64,000 nt of DNA from Puerhibacterium puerhi (GTDB lineage Bacteria > Actinomycetota > Actinomycetes > Actinomycetales > Cellulomonadaceae). The notes under the pieces were generated by a model, which saw nothing but the letters and a program-made list of their open reading frames with translations, was not told where the DNA came from and ran no database searches. A program made the translations under genes and the position numbers. Within the stretch, counting starts at the first letter, position 1, and each line of letters opens with the position of its first letter. The DNA lies in the NCBI RefSeq assembly GCF_009846865.1, contig NZ_WUWN01000009.1:1-64000 (forward strand), in the 5' to 3' direction. Positions 17,653-28,910 of this stretch are shown here, in pieces.

Positions 17653-18684
17653 TCAGCGCGGCGGGGGAGCCGTGCTCGCCCGGACGACGAGACGGGTCGG
17701 CACCATGACGGGCTCGAGACCCGGCGCCCCGTCGCCGCGGATCTGGACGAGCAGCAGCTCGACGAGCTCCCGGCCCATCCGGTGGAAGTCCTGCTCCACC
17801 GTGGTCAGCGGCGGGACGCTGTACTCGGACAGCCTGATCCCGTCGAAGCCGACCACGGAGACGTCCTCCGGGACGCGGCGGCCGTGCTCGTGCAGGGCCC
17901 GGAGCAGCCCGAACGCGGTCTCGTCGTTCGCGCAGAGCACCGCGGTGACGTCAGGGTCGGCCGCGACGTGCCGGCCGGCCGCGTACCCCGCCTGCGGGGT
18001 CCAGTCGCCGGGCCACGGCGGGGGCGGCGTGACGCCCGCCTCCAGCAGCCGGCCCCGCCAGGCGGCGAGCCGGCTCAGGGCGGGCTCGGAGCCGACCGGG
18101 CCCGCGACGTGGTGCACGGTCCGGTGGCCGAGGGCCAGGAGGTGCTCGACGGCGTCGCGCACGCCCTGCACCTGGTCGGCGGCCACCGCCGGGTACCGCC
18201 CGACGAGCCGGGAGTAGGAGGCGACCACCGGGAGCCCCGGCGGCAGCGCGAGCGTCTCGGGGGCGCTCTCCTCGGCGCGGATGATGACGAGGCCGTCGAC
18301 CGCCCGCTGGGACAGGCGCCGCGCGGCGTGCTGCCAGTCGGCGGCGCCCGGGGTGCCCACGTGGATGAGCGTGACGGTGTAGTCCTCGAGCTCCGCGGCC
18401 TCGAGCACGGCCTCGGTGATGCCGGCCTCGCCGGTGCGGTCGAAGGCGTGCGCCAGGAGCCCGATGGTGCCGAAGTGCCCGCTCCGCAGGGCCCGGGCCA
18501 CCCGGTTGGGGGAGTATCCGAGCTTCCCCATGGCGTCGAGCACGCGGTCGCGCGTGACGGGCCGCACGGACGGCGCCCCGTTCGCGACCCGGGAGACGGT
18601 CTGCGCCGACACCCCGGCCAGGAGCGCGACGTCCTGGATGGAGGGGCCGGTCGACCTCCGCCGCGCCGTCGTCGGTGTGGGCAT
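17653..18684 (-). CDS. LacI-family repressor of the beta-galactoside operon
   Basis: DNA-binding regulator of 343 aa. The N-terminal helix-turn-helix with hinge (SIQDVALLAGVSAQTVSRVANG, then SPNRVARALRSG) is followed by a periplasmic-binding-protein-like sensor domain (VCAND-like VLCANDETAFGLL, VVGFDGI). ATG 18684 is chosen: TATCAT lies exactly 6 nt before it, indicating a leaderless mRNA, and upstream codons to 18732 would run through the operator. It is divergent from the ABC/beta-galactosidase genes. A perfect palindrome lies in its own promoter and a related site in the operon promoter, so autoregulation and operon repression relieved by a galactoside are inferred. Confidence 0.9.
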   Translation of the reverse strand: MPTPTTARRRSTGPSIQDVALLAGVSAQTVSRVANGAPSVRPVTRDRVLDAMGKLGYSPNRVARALRSGHFGTIGLLAHAFDRTGEAGITEAVLEAAELEDYTVTLIHVGTPGAADWQHAARRLSQRAVDGLVIIRAEESAPETLALPPGLPVVASYSRLVGRYPAVAADQVQGVRDAVEHLLALGHRTVHHVAGPVGSEPALSRLAAWRGRLLEAGVTPPPPWPGDWTPQAGYAAGRHVAADPDVTAVLCANDETAFGLLRALHEHGRRVPEDVSVVGFDGIRLSEYSVPPLTTVEQDFHRMGRELVELLLVQIRGDGAPGLEPVMVPTRLVVRASTAPPPR

Positions 18685-18715
18685 GGCGCGATGATAGACC
18701 GCCCGCGGAGCGGGC

Positions 18716-18733
18716 GATGGTGACGTCACCATC
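18716..18733. promoter_or_regulatory. LacI-type operator, perfect palindrome
   Basis: GATGGTGAC-GTCACCATC is a perfect 18-bp palindrome, 32 bp upstream of the regulator start and close to its -35 region. Even-length symmetric sites with a central CG are typical of LacI-family proteins. Confidence 0.75.
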
Positions 18734-18814
18734 GGCTTCGCCTGGTGCCGCCGCGGGCGCGTCCATCGTTACAGGAGTGTGACCTACGAACCGTGCCGCG
18801 CCGCCGAGCGGCGC

Positions 18815-18834
18815 TGCTATGTTCACGTCACCAT
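18815..18834 (+). promoter_or_regulatory. Operon promoter -10 with second operator
   Basis: TGC-TATGTT (18815-18823) is an extended -10 element. The overlapping ATGTTCACGTCACCAT (18819-18834) matches the inner 16 bp of the operator at 18716 except for two positions in the left half. A repressor bound here would cover the promoter of the ABC/beta-galactosidase genes. The leader to the next gene is about 125 nt and holds no other gene. Confidence 0.65.
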
Positions 18835-18955
18835 TCGGGACGACGACGTCAGCAGTGGTGGAGGTGGCGGGCAGGCTGTCCGGTCACCGCTCCCGCGGCG
18901 CAGCCGTCGGACGTGGCACGCAACGACGCGACACACCAGAAGGAGACGGCGTTCC

Positions 18956-20272
18956 ATGAGGACTACAGCACGCAAGCTCGCAGTCATGGCAGCGGTCCTG
19001 CCGCTCGGGCTCGCCCTCGCCGCCTGCGGCGGCGGTGGCGGCTCGACGGCCTCCGGTGAGGGCGGCGGGGGTGACGGCGACAACACCCTGACGGTGTGGG
19101 CGTGGGACCCGGCGTTCAACATCTACGCGCTCCAGGAGGCCGAGAAGGTCTACCAGCAGGAGAACCCGGACTTCGAGCTCGACATCCAGGAGGTGCCCTG
19201 GGAGGACGTGCAGACCCGCCTGACGACTCTCGCGCAGTCCCAGGAGACGGGGGAGCTGCCGGACATCTTCCTCATGCAGAACAACGCGTTCCAGAAGAAC
19301 GTCCTCAACTACCCGGACCTCTTCAGCGACCTGTCGGGCAGCGACGTCGACTTCTCCGAGTTCCCCGAGTCCGTCGTCGCGTACTCCACGGTCGACGGCA
19401 CCAACTACGGCGTGCCCTTCGACAACGGCACCGCCATCACGGCACTGCGCACGGACGTGCTCGAGCAGGCCGGATACACCGTCGACGACTTCACCGACAT
19501 CACCTGGGACGAGTTCATCACGCTGGGCGAGGACGTCCTGGCGAAGACCGGGCAGCCCCTGCTGTCCGGGCAGGCGGGGTCTGCCGACCTCCCGGTGATG
19601 ATGCTGCAGAGCGCCGGCGCGAGCCTGTTCGACGAGGAGGGCAACCCGACCATCGTCGACAACGACGCCCTCACCGCCGCCATCGACACCTACCAGCGGC
19701 TCGTCGAGACCGGCGTCCTGGTGGAGGTGAACACCTGGGACGAGTACATCAACACGCTCGTCAACGACTCGGTGGCCGCGACGGTGAACGGCGTGTGGAT
19801 CCTCGGCTCCATCCAGAGCGCCGAGGACCAGGCCGGCAAGTGGGCCATCACGAACGTGCCCTCGCTCGACGGCGTGCAGGGCGCGACGAACTACACCGCC
19901 AACGGCGGCTCCTCGTGGGCGATCAGCTCCAACGCGGACGTCGAGCTCGCGCAGGACTTCCTGGCGAAGACGTTCGCCGGCTCCTCCGAGCTCTACGACA
20001 CGATCCTGCCGGGCGCGGGCGCCCTGGCGAACTGGATCCCCGCCAGCGAGAGCGACGTCTACGGCGAGCCCCAGGAGTTCTTCGGCGGTGACGCCATCTA
20101 CAGCAAGGTGGTCGGCTACGCCGAGAAGGTGCCGAGCAACAACACCGGCGCCTACTACTACGAGGGGCGCGACGCGGTGAGCGTCGCGATCACGAACATC
20201 ATGAACGGGGCCGACCCGAAGGCCGCGCTCGAAGAGGCCCAGTCGACCGTCGAGTTCGCGATGGGCTCCTGA
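18956..20272 (+). CDS. ABC sugar-binding lipoprotein
   Basis: Extracellular solute-binding protein of family 1 (438 aa) that captures sugar for the permeases encoded next. The signal peptide ends in lipobox LAAC with Cys24 as lipidation site, followed by a Gly/Ser-rich spacer. The mature part starts NTLTVWAWDPAFNIY and has the family-1 outline. A longer frame upstream exists, but ATG 18956 follows AAGGAG and begins a proper signal sequence. It is the first gene of the operon. Together with two beta-galactosidase genes, this suggests galactosides or galacto-oligosaccharides as ligand; that is inference. Confidence 0.92.
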   Translation: MRTTARKLAVMAAVLPLGLALAACGGGGGSTASGEGGGGDGDNTLTVWAWDPAFNIYALQEAEKVYQQENPDFELDIQEVPWEDVQTRLTTLAQSQETGELPDIFLMQNNAFQKNVLNYPDLFSDLSGSDVDFSEFPESVVAYSTVDGTNYGVPFDNGTAITALRTDVLEQAGYTVDDFTDITWDEFITLGEDVLAKTGQPLLSGQAGSADLPVMMLQSAGASLFDEEGNPTIVDNDALTAAIDTYQRLVETGVLVEVNTWDEYINTLVNDSVAATVNGVWILGSIQSAEDQAGKWAITNVPSLDGVQGATNYTANGGSSWAISSNADVELAQDFLAKTFAGSSELYDTILPGAGALANWIPASESDVYGEPQEFFGGDAIYSKVVGYAEKVPSNNTGAYYYEGRDAVSVAITNIMNGADPKAALEEAQSTVEFAMGS

Positions 20273-20278
20273 CCCACC

Positions 20279-20321
20279 CCCGCGCGCGGCGGAGCGGCGC
20301 ACGCCGTCCGCCGCGCGCGGG
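20279..20321 (+). other. Intra-operon hairpin after the binding-protein gene
   Basis: A 15-bp perfect stem (CCCGCGCGCGGCGGA and complement) with a 13-nt loop, 7 nt after the binding-protein stop. In sugar ABC operons such hairpins commonly protect the binding-protein message and reduce permease expression. It may also act as a partial terminator. Confidence 0.65.
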
Positions 20322-20362
20322 ACCCGTCCCCCTCGAACGCACAGCTGAAAGGTGGGTCCTCC

Positions 20363-21320
20363 GTGGCTCGTCCGACTGCAACGGCGCAGCGGTCCGCTCC
20401 GGGAACAGCTCCCGTCGCCCGCACCGTGGCCGCGCCCCTGCCGCCCCGTCCGAAGGTCTCGCCGCTCGAGCGCCGCAAGAGCCTCACGGGCTGGGCGTTC
20501 CTGCTCCCCGCGTCCCTGCTCATCCTCTGGCTGAGCTTCTGGCCCATGATCCAGGCGGCGATCCTGTCGCTGCAGACCGGCCGCGGGACGCGGCTGAGCT
20601 TCGCCGAGCCGCTGTGGTCGAACTACACGCGCCTGCTCGAGGACGAGACCTTCAAGCTCACCCTGCAGAACACGTTCATCTACCTCGTCATCCAGGTCCC
20701 GCTCATGCTCGTCATGGCGTTGATCCTGGCGAACCTGCTGAACAACCCGAACCTGCGCTTCAAGAGCATGTGGCGCACCGCCATCTTCCTCCCGAGCGCC
20801 GTCGGCCTCGTGTCCTACGCCCTCGTCTTCCGGACGATGTTCGCCAACGACGGCCTCGTCAACGACATGCTCATGGGCCTGGGCCTGATCGACTCGCCCG
20901 TGAACTGGCTCGGTCAGACGGGCACCGCCCGCTTCGTGCTCGTCCTCGGCCTGCTGTGGCGCTGGACGGGCTACAACATGATCTTCTACCTGGCGGCGCT
21001 GCAGACGGTCGACCGCTCGACGATCGAGGCGGCCAAGATCGACGGCGCGAGCTCGGCGAAGGCGTTCTGGTACGTGACGGTGCCGCAGCTCAAGCCGATG
21101 ATCCTGCTCACCGCGATCCTGTCGACGAACGGCACGCTCCAGCTCTTCGACGAGTCCTACGCGCTCACCGCCGGCGGTCCGGCGAACACGTCGATGACCA
21201 TCTCGCACTACCTGTACATGGTGTCGTTCCGCAACAGCCCGAACTTCGGCTACGCGTCGGCGATCTCCTACGTGATCCTCATCATCGTCGCGGCGCTCGC
21301 CGTGGTGCAGCTCAAGGTCG

Positions 21321-21337
<17 letters not shown>
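20363..21337 (+). CDS. ABC sugar permease, MalF-like
   Basis: Inner-membrane permease (324 aa) of the carbohydrate uptake family, about six spans. The EAA loop reads EAAKIDGASSAKAFWYVTVP (about residue 220), the contact site for the ATPase. A charged N-terminus of about 35 residues precedes the first span. GTG 20363 follows AAAGGTGGGTCC. It overlaps the next permease gene by up to 17 bp. No ATPase gene is present in the operon, as usual for actinobacterial systems that use a shared MsiK-type ATPase encoded elsewhere. Confidence 0.93.
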
Positions 21338-25235
<3,898 letters not shown>

Positions 25236-25277
25236 AGCGCGCGCCCGGCTCGACGACGGGCCGGTCACCAGGTTCGG

Positions 25278-27680
25278 GTGACCACGCCGCCCGAGCCCCG
25301 CCGCGACCACCTTCCGCTCGGCGAGCCCGCCGGCAGCCCCGACCGGATCGAGGTCACGAGCCGGTGGATCGAGCGTGGCGGGCGCCCCTGGTTCCCGGTC
25401 ACCGGCGAGATCCACTACTCGCGGGTCCCGCGCGAGCGCTGGTCGGAGGTGCTGGGTCACGCCCGGGCCGGCGGCCTGGACTCGGTGTCCACCTACGTCT
25501 TCTGGCGGGCGCACGAGCCCCGGCCAGGTGACTTCCGCTGGGACGGCGGCCTGGACCTGCGCGCCTTCGTCGAGCTCGCCGCGTCGCACGGGCTGGACGT
25601 CGTCGTCCGGCTCGGCCCGTGGGCGCACGGCGAGGCGCGTCTCGGCGGCTTCCCGGACTGGCTCGTCGAGCGTGACCTGCGCAACCGCACCGACGACCCC
25701 GCCTACCTCGACCTCGTGCGCGCCTTCTACGCCCAGTCGATCGCCCAGCTGGCCGGGCTCACCCACGCCGAGGGAGGGCCGGTCGTCGCCGTGCAGGTGG
25801 ACAACGAGCTGTACGACCAGCCGGCGCACCTCGCCACGCTGCGGCGGATCGCCGAGGACCTCGGGCTGCGCGTCCCGCTGTGGACGGCCACCGGCTGGGG
25901 AGGCGCGCAGGTCCCGCACACGCTGCTGCCCGTCTACAGCGCCTACGTCGACGGCTTCTGGGAGGACTCGCGCACGGAGTGGCCGGAGTTCGCCGCCTGC
26001 CACTTCCGGTACAGCCCGGTGCGCGACGACCTGTCCGTCGGCGCGGACCTGCGCGAGGCGCTCGACGGGATCGTCCTCGACCCGGCGTCCGTCCCGCTCA
26101 AGGACGACGACGCGCTGCCGTTCGCCACCTGCGAGCTGGGCGGCGGGATGCACGTCGCCTACCACCGGCGGCCCCTGGTGAGCGCCGACGATGTCGCCGC
26201 GCTCGCCCTGGCCAAGGTCGGCAGCGGCTCGGTCTGGCAGGGCTACTACATGTACGCCGGCGGGACCCAGCGGACCAGCGCCGTGCCCGGGCAGGTCGGC
26301 GGTGAGCAGGAGTCGCAGGCCACCGGCTACCCCAACGACGTCCCGGAGCTCACCTACGACTTCTGGGCCCCCGTCGGCGAGCACGGACAGGTCCGCCGCC
26401 ACCACCATGCGCTGAGGCGCCAGCACCTGTGGCTGCAGGCCGAGGGCGAGCGGCTCGCGACCATGACCACCACCGTGGGCGGCGGGAGCGCACGGACCGA
26501 CGAGCTGCGGTGGGCGGTGCGCAGCGACGGGCGTCGTGGCTACCTGTTCCTCACCACGTACCAGCCGGAGCGGCAGCCCCTGGCCGCGCAGGCCGACCTG
26601 CAGGTGACCGTCGCCTTCGACGACGGCGCTGAGGTCACCGTCCCGACCGTGCCGGTCGACCTCCCGGCGGGTGTCTCGCTGGCGTGGCCGCTGCGGTACG
26701 CCCTGACCCCGGTCCTCGAGCTGCGCAGCGCCACCGCCCAGGTCGTCACGCGGCTCGTGGTGGACGGCGGCGAGGTCGTCGTGCTGGCGGCGACCGCAGG
26801 TGTCCCGGTCGAGCTCGTGGTGGCCGGGGACGTCCCGGTCGGCGGCGCGGGACGGGCCGTGCACCGCGACGGCGCCACGGTCGTCGAGCTCCGTACGCCG
26901 CCTGGACCGACGTGCGTCGTGGAGCTGCCGGGGGTGCGGCTGCTGGTCCTCGACGATGCGTCGGCCGACCGCCTCTACCGGCTGGAGGTCGCCGGACGCG
27001 AGCGCCTCGTGCTCTCCGACGCCCCGCTGTACGTCGAGGACGGAGCGCTGGTCCTGCACCCGGACTCCGGCCGGGCGACGGTGTCGTTCCTCCCGGCGCC
27101 GGACGGGGTGCGCGCCTCCGAGGGGCACGTCGGCGCGGGGCAGGACGCCGGCCCGTGGCGGACGTGGTCGCTGGACGTCCCGACGGCCGGGCGCCGACCG
27201 GTCCTTGCCGGCCCCCGCCGCCTCGACGCGACCGCCCCGCAGCCGGTCCGCGGCGGGCCGATGGACCGCCTGCGCGCGCCGACGGACTGGTCCGGTGCCG
27301 CCCACCTCCGGCTGGAGGTCCCCCGCGAGGCGCTCGACGACGTCGACCGCGTGCTCCTGCGGATCACCTGGCGTGGCGACGCGGGACGCGCGTACGTCGG
27401 GGAACGCTTGGTCAGCGACCACTTCTGGCACGGCCGCCCGTGGGACGTCGACCTCACCCCCTGGCGCGACGAGGTCGCGGCCGGCGCCCTCCGCCTCGAG
27501 CTGCTGCCCTGGAGCGACGCCGCCGGGGTGTGGGTCGATCCCGCGGTCCGTGGCCTGGCCGACGGCGTCGTCGTGGACGCGGTCGACGTCGTCCGGGTCG
27601 CTCGGGTGCGCCTCGAACCTCTCGGCGTCGGAGCCGGCGTCGGAGCCGGCGACGGCGACGGCGGCCCGCGGCCGGCCTGA
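25278..27680 (+). CDS. Beta-galactosidase, glycoside hydrolase family 35
   Basis: GH35 enzyme (800 aa from this start), no signal peptide. The barrel begins PWFPVTGEIHYSRVPRERW and contains STYVFWRAHEP. The acid/base is Glu177 in QVDNEL, where most members have ENEYG, and the nucleophile is likely Glu286 in CELGGGM. The C-terminal half has several beta-rich domains typical of long GH35 proteins, and the tail is a Gly/Asp/Ala repeat. GTG 25278 gives a family-like N-terminus with a weak ribosome-binding site; the frame stays open back to ATG 25176 inside the GH2 gene, so a longer form is possible. It is the last gene of the operon, followed by a terminator. Confidence 0.88.
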   Translation: MTTPPEPRRDHLPLGEPAGSPDRIEVTSRWIERGGRPWFPVTGEIHYSRVPRERWSEVLGHARAGGLDSVSTYVFWRAHEPRPGDFRWDGGLDLRAFVELAASHGLDVVVRLGPWAHGEARLGGFPDWLVERDLRNRTDDPAYLDLVRAFYAQSIAQLAGLTHAEGGPVVAVQVDNELYDQPAHLATLRRIAEDLGLRVPLWTATGWGGAQVPHTLLPVYSAYVDGFWEDSRTEWPEFAACHFRYSPVRDDLSVGADLREALDGIVLDPASVPLKDDDALPFATCELGGGMHVAYHRRPLVSADDVAALALAKVGSGSVWQGYYMYAGGTQRTSAVPGQVGGEQESQATGYPNDVPELTYDFWAPVGEHGQVRRHHHALRRQHLWLQAEGERLATMTTTVGGGSARTDELRWAVRSDGRRGYLFLTTYQPERQPLAAQADLQVTVAFDDGAEVTVPTVPVDLPAGVSLAWPLRYALTPVLELRSATAQVVTRLVVDGGEVVVLAATAGVPVELVVAGDVPVGGAGRAVHRDGATVVELRTPPGPTCVVELPGVRLLVLDDASADRLYRLEVAGRERLVLSDAPLYVEDGALVLHPDSGRATVSFLPAPDGVRASEGHVGAGQDAGPWRTWSLDVPTAGRRPVLAGPRRLDATAPQPVRGGPMDRLRAPTDWSGAAHLRLEVPREALDDVDRVLLRITWRGDAGRAYVGERLVSDHFWHGRPWDVDLTPWRDEVAAGALRLELLPWSDAAGVWVDPAVRGLADGVVVDAVDVVRVARVRLEPLGVGAGVGAGDGDGGPRPA

Positions 27681-27683
27681 CCG

Positions 27684-27715
27684 TCCTCTCACGCGGCCCC
27701 GCGAGCGTGAGAGGA
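27684..27715 (+). terminator. Terminator of the beta-galactoside operon
   Basis: 11-bp perfect stem (TCCTCTCACGC with GCGTGAGAGGA), 10-nt loop, immediately after the GH35 stop codon. Confidence 0.75.
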
Positions 27716-27730
27716 AGTCGCGCCGCGACC

Positions 27731-27757
27731 GTAACGGCGACGAGCGCGGGTCGAAAC
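27731..27757 (+). promoter_or_regulatory. GTAAC-N17-GAAAC words upstream of the nitrite channel gene
   Basis: GTAAC (27731-27735) and GAAAC (27753-27757) are the half-site words of GlnR boxes in actinobacteria. They start 22 bp apart, two helical turns, rather than the canonical 11. The same pair with the same spacing occurs before nirB. A link to GlnR or NnaR control is inferred. Confidence 0.45.
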
Positions 27758-27833
27758 CCCGCGGCGAGAGGCTCGGGCCCACGGGGCGCCGTCGGCGGCG
27801 CCGCCCGCCGACCCGACTCCGCCAGGAGGAGCC

Positions 27834-28688
27834 ATGCCCTATGTGAAGCCGACGGACCTCGTCACCCGGATGATCGACGCGGGCGAGTCCAAGGTGCTGA
27901 CGTCCACCCGCGACACGCTCGTCCGCTCGTTCATGGGCGGTGCCGTGCTGGCGCTCGCCGCGGCGTTCGCCGTCACCGTCTCCACGCGCACCGACAACCC
28001 GCTCGCCGGCGCGATCCTGTTCCCGGTGGGCTTCTGCCTGCTCTACCTCATGGGCTACGACCTGCTCACCGGGGTGTTCACGCTCTCGCCGCTGGCGTGG
28101 CTCGACAAGAGGCCCGGCGTGACGTTCCCCGGCGTGCTGCGCAACTGGGGCCTGGTGTTCGTGGGCAACTTCGCCGGCGCGTTCGTCACCGCCGTGCTCA
28201 TGACGATCTACTTCACCTACGGCTTCTCCACGGAGCCGGACGCCGTCGGCCAGGCGATCGGGCACATCGGCGAGGGGCGCACCGTCGGGTACGCCGACCA
28301 CGGCGCCGCCGGCATGCTGACGCTGTTCGTGCGCGGCGTGCTGTGCAACTGGATGGTCTCGACCGGCGTGGTGGCCGCGATGATGTCCGAGAGCGTCATC
28401 GGCAAGGTGGTCGGCATGTGGATGCCGATCATGCTCTTCTTCTACATGGGCTTCGAGCACTCGATCGTCAACATGTTCCTGTTCCCGTCGGGGCTCATGA
28501 TGGGCGGCCAGTTCACCATCGGCGACTACCTCGTGTGGAACGAGATCCCCACGGTGCTCGGCAACCTCGTCGGCGGCATCACCTTCGTCGGCCTCGCGAT
28601 GTACGTCACGCACGGCCGCACCGCGCCGAGGCGGACGCCGCTGCCGCGCCTGCCCGAGCCCGAGCTGGCCACCGCCGAGGGGCGCTGA
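27834..28688 (+). CDS. nirC: Formate/nitrite transporter family channel (NirC-type)
   Basis: FNT-family pentameric channel (284 aa, six spans), moving nitrite or formate across the membrane. The N-terminal helix is followed by FMGGAVLALAAAFAV, the mid-protein NWGLVFVGNFAGAF is the family pore signature, and the second re-entrant half is NWMVSTGVVAAMM. ATG 27834 follows CAGGAGGAGCC. Its location directly ahead of nirBD makes nitrite import (or export under excess) the likely role. It is followed by its own terminator, and the same regulatory words stand before it and before nirB. Confidence 0.9.
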   Translation: MPYVKPTDLVTRMIDAGESKVLTSTRDTLVRSFMGGAVLALAAAFAVTVSTRTDNPLAGAILFPVGFCLLYLMGYDLLTGVFTLSPLAWLDKRPGVTFPGVLRNWGLVFVGNFAGAFVTAVLMTIYFTYGFSTEPDAVGQAIGHIGEGRTVGYADHGAAGMLTLFVRGVLCNWMVSTGVVAAMMSESVIGKVVGMWMPIMLFFYMGFEHSIVNMFLFPSGLMMGGQFTIGDYLVWNEIPTVLGNLVGGITFVGLAMYVTHGRTAPRRTPLPRLPEPELATAEGR

Positions 28689-28705
28689 CCCGCTCCGGTG
28701 CCGCA

Positions 28706-28739
28706 CGCGGGGCCGCTGCCGACCGGCAGCGGCCCCGCG
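28706..28739 (+). terminator. Terminator after the nitrite channel gene
   Basis: 15-bp stem (CGCGGGGCCGCTGCC and complement) closed by GACC, 17 nt after the stop codon. It separates the channel gene from the nirBD transcript. Confidence 0.8.
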
Positions 28740-28752
28740 CGCGTGCCTGGCT

Positions 28753-28797
28753 CCCGCGCGCCCGGTCCCCGCGCGCCCGGTCCCCGCGCGCCCGGCC
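28753..28797. repeat. Three 15-bp tandem repeats upstream of nirB
   Basis: Three direct copies of CCCGCGCGCCCGGTC (last copy CC at the end) in the 222-bp gap between the channel gene and nirB. No role is evident. Confidence 0.85.
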
Positions 28798-28861
28798 CCA
28801 GCGGCCGTCGGCGCGTCTCTCAGCCCGCCGCGCGACGCGGTGAGGACGTCGTTGCGGACGG

Positions 28862-28904
28862 GTAACCCCGCGCGCACCGCCCGGAAATCCCGGCTCCCTA
28901 CGGT
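28862..28904 (+). promoter_or_regulatory. nirB promoter with GTAAC-N17-GAAAT words
   Basis: GTAAC (28862-28866) and GAAAT (28884-28888) stand with exactly the 17-nt spacing seen before the channel gene. TACGGT (28899-28904) is a -10 element ending 6 nt before the nirB ATG, so the mRNA is likely leaderless. GlnR/NnaR activation is inferred from position. Confidence 0.55.
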
Positions 28905-28910
28905 CGAGGC

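Noticed and set aside
27731-27757. A complete canonical GlnR box before the nitrite channel gene
   Set aside because: The standard site needs GTNAC and GAAAC words at 11-bp steps. Only two words at 22 bp are present, so it is listed as a GlnR-like element rather than a GlnR box.
28753-28797. CRISPR-like repeats upstream of nirB
   Set aside because: The 15-bp units are directly adjacent without spacers and no cas genes are present.
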